A stretch of DNA of 64,000 bases from the NCBI RefSeq assembly GCF_029893635.1, contig NZ_JARXYR010000002.1, positions 1,897,001 through 1,961,000 on the forward strand, written 5' to 3'. The position numbers and the translations under genes are program-made. Of this stretch, positions 37,702-47,633 are shown one piece after another. The number at the start of each line of letters is the position of its first letter. Positions within the stretch are counted from its first letter, which is position 1. The notes under the pieces are model-generated. The model did not search any database. It worked only from the letters and a program-made list of their open reading frames with translations, and was not told where the DNA came from. Origin of the DNA: Variovorax sp. TBS-050B. GTDB lineage: Bacteria > Pseudomonadota > Gammaproteobacteria > Burkholderiales > Burkholderiaceae_C.

Positions 37702-38754
37702 ATGGCAGTCTCGAAAAAAGCATCCGCGCCGCGCGTCCTGTGGAAGGGCGCGATCAGCTTCGGCCTCGTCCACATCCCGGTCGCGCTGTATTCCGCCACC
37801 TCCAGCCAGGGGATCGACTTCGACTGGCTCGACAAGCGCACCATGGACCCGGTGGGCTACAAGCGCATCAACAAGAAGACCGGCAAGGAGATCGCGCGCG
37901 AGAACATCGTCAAGGGCATCGAGTACGAGGACGGCGAGTACGTGGTGCTGAGCCCGAAGGAGATCGAGGATGCGTATCCCAAGACCACGCAGACCATCGA
38001 GATCGAGAGCTTCGTGCCCGCCAACGGCATTCCCTTCGTCTACCTCGAGCGGCCCTACTACGTGGCGCCGATCAACCGCGGCACCAAGGTGTATGCGCTG
38101 CTGCGCGAGACGCTGCAGCGCACCGGCCGCATCGGCGTGGCGCGGGTCGTGATCCAGACCAAGCAGCACCTGGCCGCGCTGGTGCCCGTGGGCGCGGGGC
38201 TGGTGCTGAACCTGCTGCGCTGGGGCGCCGACATCCGGCCCTGGGACGAGCTGCCGCTGCCTTCGGAGAACGCCAAGAAGGCCGGCCTCACCGAGCGCGA
38301 ACTCAAGATGGCGGAGCAGCTGGTCGAGGACATGAGCGGCGAGTGGGACCCGGACCGCTTCAAGGACGAGTTCAAGGACGAGATCATGCGGCTGGTGGAG
38401 CGCAAGGTCGCCGCCGGCCAGACCGAGACCGTGACGCCGATCGAGCCCGAGGAAAGCCAGACCATCGAGAACCGCGGCGCCAAGATCATCGACCTCACCG
38501 AGCTGCTGCAGCGCAGCCTGCGCAAGGGCGGCGGAGGCGGCAAGCAGTCGGCCGCGTCCCGCGCCGCCGACGAGGATGACGACGACGAAGACGACGGCGA
38601 AGATGCCGCGCCCGCGAAATCGAAGCCTCGCGCCAGCGCCAAGACCAAGGGCAAGGCGCACGGCAAGACCGCCGCCAAGACCACGGCCAGCGCCGCCCGC
38701 AAGCGCACCGGCACCACCACCAAGACCGCCGCGGCCCGGCGCCGCGCGGCATGA
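37702..38754 (+). CDS. ku: Ku-type DNA end-binding protein
   Basis: 350 residues. Ku homodimers encircle broken DNA ends and recruit LigD in bacterial non-homologous end joining. The core begins VLWKGAISFGLVHIPVALYSAT and includes DWLDKRTMDPVGYKRINKKTGKEI, IEIESFVPANGIPFVYLERPYYVAP and AEQLVEDMSGEWDPDRFKDEF. The last 75 residues are an acidic patch, then a Lys/Ala-rich tail that probably binds DNA. AAGGAG stands seven bases before ATG 37702. The stop overlaps the next gene, a LigD polymerase domain, by ATGA. Confidence 0.95.
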   Translation: MAVSKKASAPRVLWKGAISFGLVHIPVALYSATSSQGIDFDWLDKRTMDPVGYKRINKKTGKEIARENIVKGIEYEDGEYVVLSPKEIEDAYPKTTQTIEIESFVPANGIPFVYLERPYYVAPINRGTKVYALLRETLQRTGRIGVARVVIQTKQHLAALVPVGAGLVLNLLRWGADIRPWDELPLPSENAKKAGLTERELKMAEQLVEDMSGEWDPDRFKDEFKDEIMRLVERKVAAGQTETVTPIEPEESQTIENRGAKIIDLTELLQRSLRKGGGGGKQSAASRAADEDDDDEDDGEDAAPAKSKPRASAKTKGKAHGKTAAKTTASAARKRTGTTTKTAAARRRAA

Positions 38755-39803
38755 GCGCCGCCCGGCCGCCCGAAGAGGCTCGCACCGCAGCCCGCCAGGG
38801 CGAAGGTCGTCCAATGACCGCCCGCGGCACCACGACCTGGCCGCCCGAGGCCGCGCGGATCCGCGAGCGCGCAAGCCGTCCCCAGCCGCAGCGCGCAGCC
38901 GCCGCGACCGCGAGCAGCAACGTCAAGCTCCCGCGCGTCACCCACGCGGAGCGCGTGATCGATGCCGCGAGCGGCCTCACCAAGGGCGATCTCGCGGCCT
39001 ACTACGCAAGCGTCGCGCCGCTGATCCTGCCGCACCTCAAGGGCCGGCCGGTGGCGCTGGTGCGCGCGCCCGATGGCGTGGGCGGCGAGCTGTTCTTCCA
39101 GAAGCATGCGCAGCACAGCGAGATCGCGGGCATCAAGCTGCTCGACCCCGCGCTCGATCCGGGCCACGAGCCGCTGCTGCAGATCGACACGCCGCGCGCG
39201 CTGCTCGGCGCCGCGCAGTTCAACACCGTCGAGCTGCACACCTGGAACGCCACCTCGCGCGCCATCGCCAAGCCCGACCGCATGACCTTCGACCTCGACC
39301 CCGGCGAGGGCGTCGACTGGCAGCAGATCCAGGAGGCGGCGCTGCTGGTGCATCTGCTGCTCGACGAGCTCGGCCTGCCCTCGTTCCTCAAGACCAGCGG
39401 CGGCAAGGGGCTGCACGTGGTGGTGCCGCTCAGGCGCGACCTGGGCTGGGACGAGGTGCGGGGCTTCTCGCGCGCGATCGTCGAGCACCTCGCGCGCATC
39501 GTGCCCGAGCGTTTCGTCGCCAAGAGCGGACCGCGCAACCGTGTCGGAAAGATATTCGCCGACTACCTGCGCAACGGCTTCGGCGCCACCACCGCCTGCG
39601 CCTGGTCGGCGCGCGCGCGGCCCGGCATGGGCATCTCGGTGCCGCTGGCGTGGGAGGAACTGCCCGACCTTTCGGGCCCCGCGCACTGGACCGTCGCCAA
39701 CGCGGCCGAGCGCATCGCCGTCGGCAATGCGCCGTGGGAGGCGATGGAGCAGCGCCGCACCGGCCTGCGCAAGGCGATGGCGATGCTCGGCTACATGCCC
39801 TGA
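38751..39803 (+). CDS. ligD: Stand-alone LigD polymerase (primase-type) domain protein
   Basis: 350 residues. The first 57 are a basic, low-complexity stretch; the rest is a complete LigD polymerase domain of the archaeo-eukaryotic primase type. Seen are PRVTHAERVIDAASGLTKGDLAAYY, FDLDPG (metal aspartates), FLKTSGGKGLHVVVPL, GKIFADYLRNGFGATT and SARARPGMGISVPLAWEEL. It fills gaps with ribonucleotides or deoxynucleotides at broken ends. The ligase and phosphoesterase domains of full LigD are missing here, so joining must rely on a ligase elsewhere. Its ATG overlaps the Ku stop. Confidence 0.9.
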   Translation: MSAARPPEEARTAARQGEGRPMTARGTTTWPPEAARIRERASRPQPQRAAAATASSNVKLPRVTHAERVIDAASGLTKGDLAAYYASVAPLILPHLKGRPVALVRAPDGVGGELFFQKHAQHSEIAGIKLLDPALDPGHEPLLQIDTPRALLGAAQFNTVELHTWNATSRAIAKPDRMTFDLDPGEGVDWQQIQEAALLVHLLLDELGLPSFLKTSGGKGLHVVVPLRRDLGWDEVRGFSRAIVEHLARIVPERFVAKSGPRNRVGKIFADYLRNGFGATTACAWSARARPGMGISVPLAWEELPDLSGPAHWTVANAAERIAVGNAPWEAMEQRRTGLRKAMAMLGYMP

Positions 39804-39829
39804 GACGGCGCCGCCGCCTCGGGGCACGG

Positions 39830-40648
39830 CTACGCCGGCACTTCCTCCGTCGTCACCTCGAAGCGGCGCAGCTCGTTGGCGCCGAACACCGTCGTGATCG
39901 CCACGTCGGCCGCGTCGCGGCCGCGCGCGATCAGCACGCGGCCGATGCGTGGGATGTTGTGGCGCGCATCGAAGGTGTGCCAGCGGTCGCCGAGGTAGAC
40001 CTCGAACCAGGCGCTGAAATCCATCGGATTCGGCATCGGCGGCACGCCGATGTCGCCGAGGTAGCCGGTGGCGTAGCGCGCGGGGATGTTCATGCAGCGG
40101 CACAGCGTGATCGCCAGGTGCGCGAAGTCGCGGCACACGCCCGTGCGCTCGCGGAAGGCGTCGAGCGCGGTGCGCGTGGGCCGCGCGCTGCGGTAGTCGA
40201 AGCGCAGGTGCTGGTGCACGAAGTCGCAGATCGCCTGCACCCGGTGCCAGCCCGGCGTGACCTGCAGGAAGTTGTCCCAGGCGAAGGCCTGCAGTTCGCT
40301 GTCGACCTCGCAGTAGCGGCTCGGCAGCAGGAAGGGCAGGGCGGCGACGGGCAGCCCCGAGGGCGTGTGCTCGATCGCGCCGTAGTCGACCGGGTCGGTC
40401 CAGCCCGGGTCGAAGATCACCGCATGGTTGCGCAGGCGCACGCTCGGCACGCCGGCCGGAATGCGCACCCGCGCGCAGTGGTTGTCGTAGCCGTCCATGT
40501 AGTGGTCGGTGGGCAGCGGCGGGCTGATGGTGATGTGCTCGCCAGCCTGCAGGTCGGCCGCCCGCGAGGGGTGCACCTGCAGCATGTAGACCAGCGCGGT
40601 CGGGGCCGTCACGGCAAGCTCGATGTCGAAGCCGATCCTGATCTGCAT
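39830..40648 (-). CDS. Transglutaminase-like family protein
   Basis: 272 residues. A beta-rich N-terminal domain (1-110) precedes a papain-like transglutaminase core with Cys172 in TGVCRDFAHL. The second catalytic motif usually reads H-A-W; here it is DFSAWFEVYLGDRWHTFDARHN with Ser212 in that place, so His224 or His230 may serve. Such proteins probably act as proteases or amidases on unknown targets. It is divergent from the katE pair across a 284-base region holding a CGTAG-N21-CCTAC variant. Confidence 0.82.
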   Translation of the reverse strand: MQIRIGFDIELAVTAPTALVYMLQVHPSRAADLQAGEHITISPPLPTDHYMDGYDNHCARVRIPAGVPSVRLRNHAVIFDPGWTDPVDYGAIEHTPSGLPVAALPFLLPSRYCEVDSELQAFAWDNFLQVTPGWHRVQAICDFVHQHLRFDYRSARPTRTALDAFRERTGVCRDFAHLAITLCRCMNIPARYATGYLGDIGVPPMPNPMDFSAWFEVYLGDRWHTFDARHNIPRIGRVLIARGRDAADVAITTVFGANELRRFEVTTEEVPA

Positions 40649-40728
40649 CTGGGGTCCCTCGTTGGATTGTTCAGGCCGATGCTACGGGGCGCATCTGCCG
40701 CGGCGGGGGAGCGCGCGGCCCGAAGCGT

Positions 40729-40759
40729 CGTAGTCCGGACGCTGTCGGTGCGCTCCTAC
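40729..40759 (+). promoter_or_regulatory. CGTAG-N21-CCTAC variant motif between transglutaminase and katE
   Basis: CGTAG at 40729-40733 and CCTAC at 40755-40759, the latter followed by CCGGGG. It resembles the motifs at 36479-36506 and 37624-37651, but the spacing differs. It could serve either divergent gene. The rest of 40649-40932 holds no recognisable gene. Confidence 0.3.
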
Positions 40760-40932
40760 CCGGGGCTCGCGCGCTCTCCCACATCGCCGGGCGCGCCGCC
40801 ACTACGGGTAACAGGATGAGAAAAACTTAACCTTTGTGACCGCACGCAATCGCCCTGCGGCCGCACCCGCGGTCTGCCCGGGCTGCGGCACAAGCATCGT
40901 GTTTTTTCTCATTGGATCTGCTGGAGCGAATC

Positions 40933-41096
40933 ATGGATTTAGCGTCGCTGTTCGATTCACTCACCGGTGCTTGGGGTGATGAAATCCTGTTCTGGGTGGT
41001 CGCCGCCGTGGCGGGGTTCATCTGCCTGATCGCGGTGGTGAACGTGCTGGACATGTTTCTCGACAACGAAGTTGACCCTCCCATGAAAGATCCTCG

Positions 41097-41100
<4 letters not shown>
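40933..41100 (+). CDS. Small single-span membrane protein coupled to katE
   Basis: 55 residues, MDLASLFDSL then a membrane helix of about 22 residues (ILFWVVAAVAGFICLIAVVNVL) and a short polar tail with NEVDPPMKDPR. GGAG stands before the ATG at 40933. The stop overlaps the katE start by ATGA, so translation is coupled. I recognise no family. Its position suggests it either tethers or regulates the catalase, or simply lends its ribosome-binding site to it; neither is shown. Confidence 0.65.
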
Positions 41101-43283
<2,183 letters not shown>

Positions 43284-43434
43284 GCGGGCGCTAGTTCTTT
43301 CGCGCTAGACCGTCTTGCGAATAGGCGGCGCGCGAGGGCGCTCCTAGACTTTCCCCACAAGGCCTGAACGGTGCCCACTTCGGCGGCGCCGGCATCCCGC
43401 GACCGCGGGCGCAGGGGCCGCACGCGGGGGTCCA

Positions 43435-45594
43435 ATGACGTGGTTTTCGAGATCGGGATCGGGTCGCTCGGCCCGTCGTGGTGAAAGGCTGCTCGTGCAC
43501 GCGCTCGGCGCCGCGGGCCTGGCGCTCGCGCTGCTCGGCCACGGGGCCGCGGCCTTCGCGCAGGCCGTGCCCAGCGCCGAGGCCGCCGCGAGCCGCGCGG
43601 AACAGGCCCGGCTGGCGGACACCGACACCCTGCTCGCGCTGACCAGCGAAGGCGCGGTGCTCTACGGCCAGGACGCGGTCAAGCTCTCGGGCTACCAGTA
43701 CTGCAGCCAGGCCGTGGCGCTGGCCGAGGCCGGCGAATTCCGCCAGAGCGTGCGCGCCGCGAGCAAGGCGCTGCACCTCGCCAATGCCACGCGCGATCCG
43801 AACCTGCTCGCGATGGCGCACCGCGACCTCGCGATCGTCTACAGCTATTCGGGCCAGCTCGACAAGGCCGAGCAGTTCGCGCGCGAGGCGCTGCGTCATC
43901 CGGCACGCGATCCGAAGCTGGTGGTCGGCCCGGCGCACAAGGTGATCGGCGACGTGCGCACGCGCCGCGGCGACCATGCGGGCGCGGTGCTCAGCTACGA
44001 CGAGGCGCTGGCCAACAGCTCGGCGCGCTATGCGCCGCTGGTGCAGGCCTCGCTCGTCAACGCGCTGATCGAGGCGGGCGACGCCGCGCGCGCACGCCAG
44101 GTGCTCGCCGCCATGCCGCCGCCGAAGGACGCACCGCTGGCCGCGCAGCTGGACCGCACGCGCGCCCGGCTGCTGCTGGCCGAGAACCGGCCCGCCGAGG
44201 CGCGCGACCTGTACCGCGCGCTCACCGCACGGCAGGCCGGCACCGACGCCGAGTACTACCGCCTCTGGGCCTGGGACGGCGTGGCGCGCAGCGAGCTCGC
44301 GCTCGGCCGCGAGCAGGCCGCGGCCGAGGCGGTGGCGCATGCGCTCGGCAGCGTGGACCAGGTGCGCGCGAAGTTCCGCAGCGAAGAATTCAAGATGGGC
44401 CTGTTCTCCGACCTGCAGACGGTGTTCGAGCGCGCGGTCGGCATCTACAACGACGCGGGCGATGCGCGCCAGGCCTTCGAGGTGAGCGAGCGCAGCCGCT
44501 CGCGCGCGCTGCTCGACGCGGTGCGCGGCCGCGCGAAGATCAGCGAGCGCGCGGCGACCACCGTCGATCTCGCCACGCTGCAGGGCGCGCTCGCGCCCGA
44601 CGAGCGCGTGGTGCAGTTCCATTCCCTGCCCGACCGGCTGCTGGTGTGGGTGGTGGGGCCGGCCGAGATCAAGGCCAGCACCGTGGCCGTGCGCCGCGAG
44701 GAACTGACCGAACTGGTCGAGGTGTTCCGCAATTCCATCGTGCGCGGCCGGCGCGCGGCCGTCACCAATGCCGACCGGCTCGGCGCGGCGCTGCTCGGTC
44801 CGCTCGGCCTCGCGCCCGGGCAGCGGCTGGTGGTGGTGCCGCACGGGCCGCTGCATTACCTGCCGTTCCAGGCGCTGCGCCTCGACGGGCGCTACGTGAT
44901 CGAGACCCATCCGGTGGCGGTGGCGCCGTCGATCAGCATCGCGGTGCAGCTCGCGCAGCGCACGCCGCGCGTGAATGCGGCGCTCACCGCCTTCGGCAAC
45001 CCGCGCATCGAGGACAAGTACGACCTGCCGGGCGCCGAGGCCGAGGTGAAGCAGCTCGCGCAGCTCTTTCCGCGCAACACGCTGTACATGGGCCCGGCGG
45101 CCACCAAGACCCAGTTCCGCGAGGTGGCCGCGCGCTCGCCGCTGATGCACGTGGCCGCGCATGCCGAGGCCGACGCGGTCGACCCGCTGTACTCGCGCAT
45201 CCTGCTCGCGAACGAGGGCGGCAGGCAGAACTTCCTGGAGGCGCACGAGATCCTCGGCCTGCCGATGGACGGCACGGCGCTGGTCACGCTCTCGGCCTGC
45301 GAGTCGGGGCTGGGGCGCATCGCGCAGGGCGACGAGGTGCTGGGCTTCACGCGCTCCTTCCTCTCGGCCGGCAGCTCGAGCCTGATCGCCTCGCTCTGGC
45401 CGGTGTCGGACGACGCCACCGCGGTGCTCATGGGCACGCTCTACGGCGAGCTCGCCAAGGGCCGCGACCTGCAGAAGGCGGTGCAGGCCGGCCAGCTCGC
45501 GGTGCTGCGCGACCCGAAGATGGCCCATCCCTTCTTCTGGGCGCCGTTCAACCTGATCGGCAACTGGCGCCTCACCGTGGGGAGCCCGGCATGA
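43435..45594 (+). CDS. Secreted TPR-CHAT (caspase-like) protease-domain protein
   Basis: 719 residues. A signal peptide (RLLVHALGAAGLALALLGHGAAAFAQA) is followed by TPR-like helical repeats (about 75-340) and a C-terminal CHAT domain (about 420-719). The caspase-type dyad is His576 in MHVAAHAEAD and Cys622 in VTLSACESGLG; FLSAGSSSLIASLWPVSD and FWAPFNLIGNW complete the domain. It probably acts in the periplasm. It stands first in a run with a TpsB transporter and a TpsA-like exoprotein, so processing or quality control of the exoprotein is a reasonable guess. The upstream 151 bases hold two GCGCTAG direct repeats (43288, 43302). Confidence 0.88.
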   Translation: MTWFSRSGSGRSARRGERLLVHALGAAGLALALLGHGAAAFAQAVPSAEAAASRAEQARLADTDTLLALTSEGAVLYGQDAVKLSGYQYCSQAVALAEAGEFRQSVRAASKALHLANATRDPNLLAMAHRDLAIVYSYSGQLDKAEQFAREALRHPARDPKLVVGPAHKVIGDVRTRRGDHAGAVLSYDEALANSSARYAPLVQASLVNALIEAGDAARARQVLAAMPPPKDAPLAAQLDRTRARLLLAENRPAEARDLYRALTARQAGTDAEYYRLWAWDGVARSELALGREQAAAEAVAHALGSVDQVRAKFRSEEFKMGLFSDLQTVFERAVGIYNDAGDARQAFEVSERSRSRALLDAVRGRAKISERAATTVDLATLQGALAPDERVVQFHSLPDRLLVWVVGPAEIKASTVAVRREELTELVEVFRNSIVRGRRAAVTNADRLGAALLGPLGLAPGQRLVVVPHGPLHYLPFQALRLDGRYVIETHPVAVAPSISIAVQLAQRTPRVNAALTAFGNPRIEDKYDLPGAEAEVKQLAQLFPRNTLYMGPAATKTQFREVAARSPLMHVAAHAEADAVDPLYSRILLANEGGRQNFLEAHEILGLPMDGTALVTLSACESGLGRIAQGDEVLGFTRSFLSAGSSSLIASLWPVSDDATAVLMGTLYGELAKGRDLQKAVQAGQLAVLRDPKMAHPFFWAPFNLIGNWRLTVGSPA

Positions 45595-45755
45595 ACCACG
45601 TTCGTTCTCCTCGCGCGCATTTCTCCCTCCCCTCCCGGGGAAGGGCAGGGGTGGGAGCACGGCGGCCTCCGTGCGGTCGCTGCCTCTGCTTGCTGTCAGG
45701 GCGCGATCGAGAAGCGCAGCGCAAGAACCGCCCGCCCCCGCACCGCGCCCATCGT

Positions 45756-45845
45756 GCGCAGGGTACCGGGTGCGCCCCGCAGCGAAATAAAGGAGGAGCC
45801 GAAGGCGGGGGACATTCGCGGAGGGGCGCACCCGGTGCCCTGCGC
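45756..45845. repeat. 23-bp inverted repeat with one mismatch
   Basis: The left arm (45756-45778) starts GCGCAGGGTACC and ends GCGCCCC; the right arm (45823-45845) is its reverse complement except for one base. Two further bases pair outside. The 44-base spacer is GA-rich. The element lies within the 324-base gap between the CHAT gene and tpsB, which otherwise holds a CAACAG-type microsatellite (about 45868-45897) and no gene. Its GGGTGCGCCCC end resembles the dispersed repeat family. Confidence 0.75.
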
Positions 45846-45918
45846 ACACGCCCCGAACAGCAGCACTCAACGCAACAACAGCAACAGCAACAGCAACACC
45901 CCGCGGTGGAGCCCTGAC

Positions 45919-47631
45919 ATGCGCGCCTGCCCACGCTCGACCCCCATCGCCCTCGCCACCGCGGCCCTGTTCGGCGCCACCCTGCTCGCCGCCCCCGGTC
46001 GCGCGCATGCGCAGCAGGAGGGCGCCACCACGCTGTTGCCCACCGCCGACCCCTGCGGCAGTTGCGACCGCCCGCTCGCCCAGGCGCCCACCGGCGCCGT
46101 CGCGCCGCAGAGCCTGCCGGCGCGCCCGGCGCCAGGCGAGGCCTCGTTCGTGCTCAACGACCTGCGGCTCAACGGCGTCAAGGCGCTGAGCAACGAGGAG
46201 CTGCAGGCCATCACCGGCCCCTACATCGGCCGCAGCGTCACGCTCGGCGATCTCGAAGGCCTGGCGCAAGCCATCACCGCGCGCTACAAGGCGCGCGGCT
46301 ACTTCCTCGCGCAGGCGGTGGTGCCGGTGCAGACGGTGCAGGGCGGCATCGTCGAGATCAGCGTCGTCGAAGGCCGGCTCGGCCGCGTGGACGTGGTGGT
46401 CGCGCCCGATGCGCCGATCGCCGAGTCGCGCGTGCGCGGCTTCCTCGCGCCGCTCGCGCCCGGCGAGGCGGTCAATGCGCCGGCCTACGAGCGCGCGATG
46501 CTGCTGCTGTCGGACCAGCCCGGCCTCAAGGTCTCGTCGGCGCTGCAGGAGGGCACGCAACCCGGCACCACCGATCTCTCGGTCGAGGTCGCGGCGGCCT
46601 CGCGCTGGGCCTTCTCGGCCGAGGCCGACAACCACGGCACCAAGGAGTCGGGGCGCTTCCGCGTCGGCGGCACCGCGCGCTGGCTCAGCCCCTTCGGCAT
46701 CGGCGACAACCTCGACATGCGGCTCATGGTGTCCGACAGCAACGCGCTGCAGTTCGGCCGCATCGCCTACGAGGCGCCGATCGGCACCAGCGGCCTGCGC
46801 GCCGGCGTGGGGCTGGCACGCGTCAGCTACGAGCTCGGCGGCCAGTTCGTCGACCTCGAGGCGCAGGGCCGCGCCGACGTGCTCGACTTCGCGCTCAACT
46901 ATCCGCTGATCCGCCAGCGCCAGCAGAACCTGTTCCTGCGCCTCAATGCCGACGTGAAGGATCTCACCGACGAGCTGCGCGGCGTCGGCTTCACGGCCCG
47001 CAAGCGTGTGCAGGGCTTCGGCCTCGGCTGGACCTGGGAGCGGCGCGACGAGCTGCTCGGCGGCGGCTACTGGGCCAGCTCGGGCACGCTCTACCACGGC
47101 GATCTTTCGATCCGCGATGCCGAGAGCCGGCAGGCCGACCAGAGCTTCGGCGGGCGCGGCACCGAGGGCGGCTTCACCAAGCTGAGCTTCCAGGTCTCGC
47201 GGCTGCAGGCCATCGTGCCGCGCCATTCGCTGTACCTCTCGGTCGGCGGCCAGTGGGCCAGCAAGAACCTCGACGCCTCCGAGAAGCTCGCGCTCGGCGG
47301 CGCGCGCGCGGTGCGCGCCTATCCCTCGGGCGAGGCGCTGGTGGACCAGGGCGTGATCGGTACGGTCGAATGGCGCTGGTCGCTCGACGAGGCGTTCACG
47401 CCCTTCGTCTTCTACGACGCCGCGCGCGGCCGCATCGCGCGCCGCCCGACGCCCTTCGACGGCGACAACACCCGCAGCCTGCGCGGCTTCGGCCTCGGCC
47501 TGAGCTGGTCGCGCCCGGGCAATTTCTCGGTCAACGCGACGCTGGCCTGGCGCGACGGCACGCCGCGCGCGCAGACCGACGGCGGCGGGCGCAATCCGCG
47601 GCTCTACGTCCAGGTCCAGAAAGCCTTCTGA
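45919..47631 (+). CDS. ShlB/FhaC/HecB-type two-partner secretion transporter (TpsB)
   Basis: 570 residues. A signal peptide (about 1-30) and a Pro/Ala-rich linker precede a POTRA domain (about 75-150: FVLNDLRLNGVKALSNEELQAITGPYIG, ITARYKARGYFLAQAVVPVQTVQGGIVEISVVEGRLG) and a 16-strand outer-membrane barrel (about 215-570) that ends in a C-terminal phenylalanine, QKAF. The conserved ShlB barrel motifs ALGGARAVRAYPSGEALVDQG and GFGLGLSW are present. It would export the exoprotein encoded two bases downstream. Confidence 0.93.
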   Translation: MRACPRSTPIALATAALFGATLLAAPGRAHAQQEGATTLLPTADPCGSCDRPLAQAPTGAVAPQSLPARPAPGEASFVLNDLRLNGVKALSNEELQAITGPYIGRSVTLGDLEGLAQAITARYKARGYFLAQAVVPVQTVQGGIVEISVVEGRLGRVDVVVAPDAPIAESRVRGFLAPLAPGEAVNAPAYERAMLLLSDQPGLKVSSALQEGTQPGTTDLSVEVAAASRWAFSAEADNHGTKESGRFRVGGTARWLSPFGIGDNLDMRLMVSDSNALQFGRIAYEAPIGTSGLRAGVGLARVSYELGGQFVDLEAQGRADVLDFALNYPLIRQRQQNLFLRLNADVKDLTDELRGVGFTARKRVQGFGLGWTWERRDELLGGGYWASSGTLYHGDLSIRDAESRQADQSFGGRGTEGGFTKLSFQVSRLQAIVPRHSLYLSVGGQWASKNLDASEKLALGGARAVRAYPSGEALVDQGVIGTVEWRWSLDEAFTPFVFYDAARGRIARRPTPFDGDNTRSLRGFGLGLSWSRPGNFSVNATLAWRDGTPRAQTDGGGRNPRLYVQVQKAF

Positions 47632-47633
47632 TC

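Noticed and set aside
45868..45897. CAACAG-type repeat as a CRISPR or coding repeat
   Set aside because: It is a short microsatellite of six-base units with no spacers, and lies in the non-coding gap before tpsB.
43291..47226. A 1311-codon minus-strand frame opposite the CHAT and tpsB genes
   Set aside because: Low-complexity Arg/Ala/His-rich product with no domain; the plus strand carries two well-supported genes.
46062..47633. Upstream extension of the exoprotein frame through tpsB
   Set aside because: The frame is open only because of GC-rich composition; the translation before 47634 is Arg-rich nonsense, and 47634 starts a signal peptide two bases after the tpsB stop.
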